Assembly (NCBI GenBank): GCA_029706075.1 | Contig: JAINUG010000011.1 | Span: forward strand, 3,656,501 to 3,720,500 | DNA: 64,000 bases | Direction: 5' to 3' | DNA from: Aldrovandia affinis | Taxonomy: Eukaryota > Chordata > Actinopteri > Notacanthiformes > Halosauridae | In this document: piece by piece, positions 53,301 through 61,653 of the stretch | How positions within the stretch are numbered: position 1 is the stretch's first letter | Layout of the letters: every line of letters starts with the position of its first letter | Program-made: the position numbers and the translations under genes | Notes under the pieces: model-generated | Database searches by the model: none | Told to the model about the DNA's origin: nothing | Seen by the model: the letters and a program-made list of their open reading frames with translations, nothing else

Positions 53301-56300
53301 AGACAAGTTTCCGAGAGTCAACAGCTTGCGTGATAGGCGGCTGACAGGACAACAGCTTCAAGCAGTTTAATACTGGTTGAAGTAAGGAAGTCTCTGTTTC
53401 TGTGAAGAGAAGACTTCGAGTTGCAGGTTTGATAGGTCGTAAGTAAGAAAGCCATTGCTAAGATGGCAAATAAGACAAACTTTTGACCAGTAGTGTATAG
53501 GACAATTTTATTAAAACAATTTTTATTAATAAATTAATAAAACTGAGGGGCAGCTGATCTGCGCTATATGACAGTAATAATACACAAGAGAGTGTGTTGT
53601 GGCGATTATAAACTGGATTATTATGCGGCCTTTGCCTCGGACCATCAGCATAACAATGTGCCCCAACAAACCCTCTCGTGCATTATTGCTTTCATAAAAT
53701 TGATCCATCCAAAGATATCCATATATGTTCCCAAATGTAAGACAAGACCATTTTTAAATAGAACATTTGAACAGAATATAAGGAATGTTCTTATATATAT
53801 ATGCCATTTAGCAGACGATTTTATCCAAAGCGACTTACAGTGAATGCATACATCTTTTCAGTATATGTGTGCCAGCAGGAATTGAAGCCACAACCTAAGT
53901 GTTGCCAATGCCATGCTCTACCTACTGAGCCACACAGAGCCAGTTCCATTGGAATTTAGGTTCCATTTCCGAATTTAGGTAGGATTCATGCAGAATCGCC
54001 ATCCATTGTTGTTTTAGTGGAAGTGGAAGGCTTCAAGAAGTGATGTATTTCAGCAACACCACATGCATTATGTCATCATAAATAATGATCACAGTAGAAA
54101 ACAAACTGACCAAAACAGAAACAATGGATCAGATCTATCAGTTTTATAAACAGATTATACATGAGTTATACGAGTTAATTTGGGGTAAAATGGAGGCGGT
54201 TGAGCAGCGGCCTGGTGAAGACGCATTTCAGGTGCAGACAGTGCCTGTGACCGTGTGTCACGCTGGCTCGTACCGTAGCACTTCCCATTGATGGAGCACT
54301 TGTTGAAGGTCATGATGTTCTGGGTGAGGGTGCCCGTCTTGTCAGAGAAGATGTACTTGATCTGGCCCAGCTCCTCGTTCAGGGTGGTGGTGCGCGCCTC
54401 TGCGGGCGTGTCACTCCGGGCGTAGTACATCTTCCTGTCCCAGTCGATATAGAAGCTGTTCCCGAGGCGAATTATCTCCACACTAACACATGGACAGAGA
54501 CACAGGGAGGGGGGGCAGGGAGGGAAATTAGTAGCTTACGGTGCTTGAAGTGTTGACTTGAACCAGGCTTATGATATTATATATTTGGACTTTCAAAAAG
54601 CATTTTGATAGGGTTGTCAGTACAAAGATAGTTACATTTGCAGATTATACTAAACTTGGAGGTTCAGCAAACAGTTTGGAATCGACTAAGGTAATCCAAG
54701 ATGATTTAAACAAAATCCATAAATGGGCAGAAACATGGCAGATGACATTCAGTATTGCTAAATATAACGTTGTGCACGTGGGAAATAAAAATATAAGACA
54801 GGAATATTTTATGGGAAGAGAAATGTTAGAATAAGTTCAATTTGAAAAAGACTTAGAAATTGTAGTTTTATTATATATTGCTGCTATACAATGCCTTTGT
54901 CAATAAATGCTGACGTGAGGAGAGCTTTTAAAAGAGTAAACCCTTGGAAGTCACCAGGGCCAGATGGCATTCCAGGCCGTGTCCTCAGAGCGTGCCCGAC
55001 CAGCTAGCGGAAGTGTTTACCTCTATATTCAACCTCTCCCTGAACCAGTCTGCAGTCCCCACCTGTTTCAAACAGACAACCATTGTCCCCGTACCAAATA
55101 AACATCCCATCATCTGCCTGAATGACTACCGCCCCGTAGCACTCACCTCTATCATCATGAAGTGCTTTGAGCGACTAGTCAGAACCCACATCTGCTCCTC
55201 CCTCCCTTCCTGACACCTTGGAACCCCTTCAATTCGCATACCGCCCCAATAGATCTACGGACAACGCCATCTCCCTGACAGTACACACCGCCCTCTCCCA
55301 CCTGGATAAGACTAACACATATGTGAGGATGCTGTTTATAGATTACAGCTCAGCATTCAACATAATTGTGCCTGCTAAGCTCGTTCCCAAGCTCAGGATC
55401 ATGGGTCTTAACACCTCCCTTTGCAATTGGATCCTGGACTTCCTGACGGGCAGGAACCAGGTGGTGAGAATGGGTAACCTCTCCTCCTCTTCACTGACCC
55501 TGAGCACAGGAGCCCCTCAGAGCTGTGTACTCAGTCCTCTCTAGTATGCCCTGTGCACGCATGATTGTGTGGCCACGCGCAGCTCCAATATCATCCTTAA
55601 GTTTGCAGACAACACCACCATCCTGGGTCTCATCTCCAACAACGATGAGACCGCCTACAGAGAGGAGGTCAGCGTCTTGGCTGGGGCCAGGACAACAACC
55701 TCTCTCTCAATGTCTGCAAGACTAGGAGATGATTGTGGACTTCAGGAAGCGATGGGGGGGCACGCCCCCATTCACGTCGATGGAGCTGAAGTGGAGAGAG
55801 TCTCTTGCTTCAAGTTCCTCGGTGTGTTCATCAATGATGACCTCTCCTGGTCCAGGCAATCGGACGCGGCAGTAAAAACTGCCCAAAAGCGCCTATACTT
55901 CCTGAGGAGACTCAAGAAGTTTGGCATGTCTGTCAAAACTCTAACCAATTTGTATAGGTGCACCATTGAGAGCATTCTCACTGGCTGCATTACTACCTGG
56001 TACGGCAGCTGCTCCGCTGCTGATCACAAGGCCCTCCAAAGGGTGGTGAAGACAGCGGAGCGCATCATTGGCTGCCACCTCCCCTCCGTGCAAGGCATCT
56101 ACCACACATGATGCCTTAGGAAAGCACGGAAAATTATAAAAGACTACAGCCACCCAGGCTATGGACTGTTCTCGCTGCTGCCGTCTGGTAGACGTTACCG
56201 GAGCATCCAGGCACGGACTACCAGATTCACTAACAGTTTTTTCCCCCAGGCCATCAGGCTTCTCAACCAGCAACATTAATCTCAGTGATCACATTGATCA

Positions 56301-59300
56301 CATCATCACCCCAATGTATACTCTAGTCACTTTGTATGTACATTAAATGTACATCACCTCAATTTTACTTATTCACTTTATATTTACAATATTTAAAACT
56401 CTTATTCTTACTGTCTATATTCCCCATTTTACTGGTTCTGGAACTGCTGCTAATATTTTACTGTTTTACTGCTATGTATATTTTTGCTATTGTTTACTAT
56501 GTAGTTGATGCTTGCCATGTCCTAAGAATTTCATTGTTCAGAATTACCTTATGTTATACTGTGCACTTGATAAGTAAAAGACTTTGAATTTGACTTTGAC
56601 TTTTTGTAAGTCGCTCTGGATAAGATCATCTACCAAATGCCTAAAATGTAAATGTAATGTAATGTCAGACCTCACTTAGAGTACTGTGTGCAGTTCTGGG
56701 CACTGCACTACAAGAAAGATATAGAAGCTCTTGAAAAAGTACAAGGGCAACTAATTTGATACCTGGTATGAAAGATAAAAGGAAAGACTTAAAACACTTA
56801 ATCTATTCAAGCTTAGCAAGGGGGGATTTGATTGAGGTGTTTAAATTCATAAGAGGGATTAACAAAGTGAGCTACCAAAGCTATTTTAAAATGAGCATAG
56901 TTAGCAGAACAAGAGAGCACAGGGAAATTCCGGAAGGGATACCAGGAAGGTTTTTTTTACACAGAAAGTTGTCAATGTCTGGAACAGTTTGCCAGGTCAG
57001 GTAGTTGAGACAGATACACTTGGGGTCCAGGCTTGATGCAGAACTGGATATTCTTTTGTCTAGGAAATGACAAGCCTAGACGGGCTGAACGTAATACATT
57101 ATGTATTCTTATGTTCTTAATATTGATTTATTGTGGGGTTTATTTTATAATCAGGCTATGACTTAAACAGCAGATAACAATGATAATTCTTATGACAGAC
57201 ATTACAGACAGACATGAATTGTTTTAGTTGTCTTATTTCCTTGATGTTTGGGTTTTGGATTGGCACTGGGCAGGTTGTACAGGTCTGCTGCTGTGCACTT
57301 CTTTCCTTAGTCATAGTGTGCAGCGGATTTGGAATTTCCCCCGCCCCCCCACACACACACTTTTTTTTCTTGTCCTCTCCCACCCCCCTTTTCCCCCTGA
57401 TGGTTTGTGTATGTTCTTCAATTTGTTCAGTTGTTTAATAAATAAAAATTGTTTACGAAATAGCATATACAATGACAGCTGATATTCAGCCATGCTGGAT
57501 ACGCCATGTACAGTAGCTGGTGTATCCAGGCAGCTCAGGGTTCCAGTGCTCGACCCAGGATTTGGACCATAAAACCCTCTTGTTACAAGTCCACTGCTGC
57601 CCCCTGCTGTTTGACAGAGACTGGCAGGCCCACCTGACATAGAGGGAGATGGGCACCACGGTGTTGAGGATGATGACGTAGGACCAGAAGGTGAGGAAGC
57701 CGGAGAAGGCAGAGTTCACCCCGTCCTGCCTGGGCAGGAAGGCGATGAATGTTGAGCCCTCCTGCTGCTCCCAGATGCCATTTCCGATGCCCAGAATTGT
57801 ACACATGACCGCCAGGAACCCAAAGATCTGAAATGACCACAATAAAGAAAAATACATATATATATATACACTGCCTGACCAAAAAAAAGTCACCACCTGG
57901 ATTTAACTAAGCAAATAGGTAAGAGCCTTCCATTGGATAATTACTGCAGTGATTCATATGTTTTAGCTGGAAACAAGTTATTTAACCCTAACTGATGCAG
58001 TGAGTAGCTTCTCATTTCTTAAACAACCATGTCGGAAGACATATCCTGTGGTCGTGGAAAAGATGTTAATCTGTTTCAGAATGGTCAAATTATTGGCCTG
58101 CATCAAGCAAAGAAAACAACTAAGGAGATTGCTGAAACTACTAAAATTGGGTTAAGAACTGTCCAACGCATTATTAAAATCTGGAAGGATAGTGGTGAAC
58201 CATCATCTTCGAGGAAGAAATGTGGTCGGAAAAAAATCTTGAATGATCGTGATCGGCGATCACTTAAACGTTTGGTGAAATCATGTCGTAAAAAATCAAC
58301 AGTAGAACTCACGGCTATGTTTAATAGTGAAAGTAAGAGCATTTCCACATGCACGATGCAAAGGGAACTCAAGGGATTGGGACTAAACAGCTGTGTAGCC
58401 TTAAGAAAACCACTTGTCAGTGAGGCTAATCGAAAAAAAGGCTTCAATTTGCTAGGGAGCATAAAGATTGGACTCTGGAGCAATGGAAGAAGGTCATGTG
58501 GTCTGGTGAGTCCAGATTTGCCCTGTTCCAGAGTGATGGGTGCATCAGGGTAAGAAGAGAGGCGGATGAAGTGATGCAACCATCATGCCTAGTGCCTACC
58601 GTACAAGCCTGTGGGGGCAGTGTTATGACCTGGGGTTGCTGCAGTTGGTCAGGTCTAGGTTCAGAAACGTTATGTGCCCAAAGAATGAGGTCAGCTGACT
58701 ACCTGAATATACTGAATGACCAGGTTTTTCCATCAATGGATTTTTTCTTCCCTGATGGCACGGGCATATTCCAAGATGACAATGCCACGATTCATCGGGC
58801 TCAAATTGTGAAAGAGTGGTTCAGGGAGCATGAGATATTATTTTCACACATGGATTGGCCACCACAGAGTCCAGACCTTAACCCCATTGAGAATCTTTGG
58901 GATGTGCTGGAGAAGACTTTGCGGAGCGGTCCGACTCTCCCATCATCAATACAAGATCTTGGCGAAAAATTTATGCAACTCTGGACGGAAATAGATGTTG
59001 TGACATTGCAGAAGCTTATCGAAACAATACCACGGCAAATGCGTGCCGTAATCAAACCTAAAGGCAGTCCAACAAAATATAGAGTTTGTGACTTTTTTGG
59101 GGGACGGGCAGTGTATATGACTAATACATATTAGTTATATATGACATATAGTAAATCGTAAAAACAACTGAAGAAATGAAGTAAAAGAAAATACAATTTA
59201 AATAAAATACAATTAAAAAGGTTTTAAGGAGATTTTAAAATGGACTTACATATATAAATAAATCCCTTTTAAGATCTCAATTGTGTTCCCCCTTTTTAAT

Positions 59301-61460
59301 TGTATTTTCATTCATTTGTATGCTATCTTGTTTTAATGCTTTAAAATTTGCTTACAGAATGATTACATTCCTGTTTTTGTTCTGTTTTACCTTTATTATT
59401 TTAATCTCTGTAAAGCACTTTGAGCTGCAAATGAAAAGTGCTATACAAATAAAGTTAGATTAAGTTATCAATTATTATTATTATTATTATTATTATATAA
59501 AAGTACATAGTTCATGAATGGAAAACAGAGATCGGATGGCTGAAATTGTATGATCATTATAAGAATAAAACATTCATAATTGTGTGTGCTTGGAGTTGGA
59601 GTCAATTCAAGATCAATTCAGGAAATTAACTGAAATTCAATAAATTAATTGAAAAATATGCATAGAACATTATGGCCATTTTTCAATGTATTAATTTAAT
59701 TTCTTGAATGGGCTGAATTTTTTAATGGAATTGACCCCCAACCCTGACAACTGATTTTCAGTGTGAAAGAGAGCTTATTTTCAGTGTGAAAGAGAGCTGA
59801 GATTCATTGTGAAGGAGAGCCTATTTTCAGTGTGGAAGAGGGATTGGCATTCATGCCTTGACCCTTACACAAAGCACCAGCGCATTCATCATACGGTCGA
59901 TGCTGGTGCGCTTGAACGTGGTCTTCCCACAGTTCTGCATCAGCTTAGTCTCAGGACCTGTGAAGCAAAATGAATAATGGTGTACAAGGGCTCAAAATAT
60001 ACAGAATTTGGCACAATCAGTTATGTGTCAGAATAGCTTGCTGCTATGTCTACAAAATTATAATTATTTGGGCAAGTTTGTGCTCTAGCAAATAATTGAC
60101 ATGAAAAAGAGGGTATAATTGGCTACTAAAAAATTGGGAGAAAAAATTTGGAATAAAAATCAGAAACAGAAAATTAAAAAACATTGTTAAAAGAATAAAA
60201 GGTGTGACACTCACAGGAAAATATGTTTAATTCAAGTGATTAATCTACAAAATGAATGATCACAAAAATCCAAAGTAATATGAGGGGTATTGTGCAAAGT
60301 TCACTGGGTGAGACGTTAGGATAGGACGGCCATACTTTGTTTTTAAAACCAGCAGACCCTGTGGCTCTCCAGGACCAGGGCTGGGGACCTCTGCATTACA
60401 ACTTTCTGAAAGTTCTGCAAGATGTGTATTTGTTTTGCATCCAGTAGGGGGAGCCATCCCCGCGAGCCTCACCTCCAAAGACGACGAGTCCAAAGCACCA
60501 CTCTGTGTTTCTCAGCGTGCAACCCCGCAGCAGGATCTTCTCGTTGTCCAGTGAATACTTCTGCCCACGGACCACCAGCGTCCCAGTGAACTTATCCAGG
60601 CGATTGTTAGGGGGCTCGCAGTGTACCTCACCTAGAGGAAGAAAGGCGGGGGCAGAAGAGGGGGAAGAGTCAAAGACACTGTCTCCTGGGAAACACACAG
60701 GAAAGGCGGCCAGCTGGGGGTTAGGCTGCGGTTTCTGCTACTGGCGGAAAGTCTCAGATATGAGTTTTATTTGAATTGGGTTTGGCTTGACTGTTGGTAA
60801 TACAACCCTGGCATGAATTCAAATCTAGATTTTCATCTGAAAGGGCTTGTCTGCTACACAGTCCCGAAATGTCATAATCTTTTCATGATCTTTTGTAATC
60901 TGCGCCATCAAAATAAAAGTGTTTATGTCTGGAACATTTTGGCTCTATGCTTCTGTGTTAGTATTTTGGCTCATCGCAGAATAGGTGGGGGGTAGCAGAT
61001 GGTTTCCATGGTAACTTACCATCAAAGGCCGCCAGTGACTCGATGCTGTCGTCCATGTCCCCAGTCACCGCCAGAGCCTGCTTCACCTTCAGGTTGGTCT
61101 CTCTGGTGGGGTGGGGGAGTGCACACAGTGAGATTACCCAGTTTCACTATAGGTTACCATGTACAGTAACTGTCACAATCATTTTTATATGAGTAGGAGA
61201 TTAATGACTGCAGGATTTTAGGTGGATTACATCTGACCACAATTAAACCAGCCTCTCACTACAGTTCACACTGTCACTTAACCTTGATAAAATGCACACA
61301 TGTACCCACACAAACATATGCACAGGAACACATGGGCACACCTGCACATGCATGTGCATTGTGCACACGCACACAGACACATACGTACATACTCGCATAC
61401 ACATACATAAACACACACACGCACGCACGCAGACACACAGACACATACATACACATACAT

Positions 61461-61506
<46 letters not shown>

Positions 61507-61618
61507 AGCACACACACACAGGCACATGCACACACACATACACAAACACAGACTCACACACACACATGCACACACATACACACACACCCACAGGCACACA
61601 CACAGGCACAAGCAAACA

Positions 61619-61653
<35 letters not shown>

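Noticed and set aside
54571-54834. 87-codon frame as a host gene
   Set aside because: It matches LINE reverse transcriptase with a degenerate FADD box.
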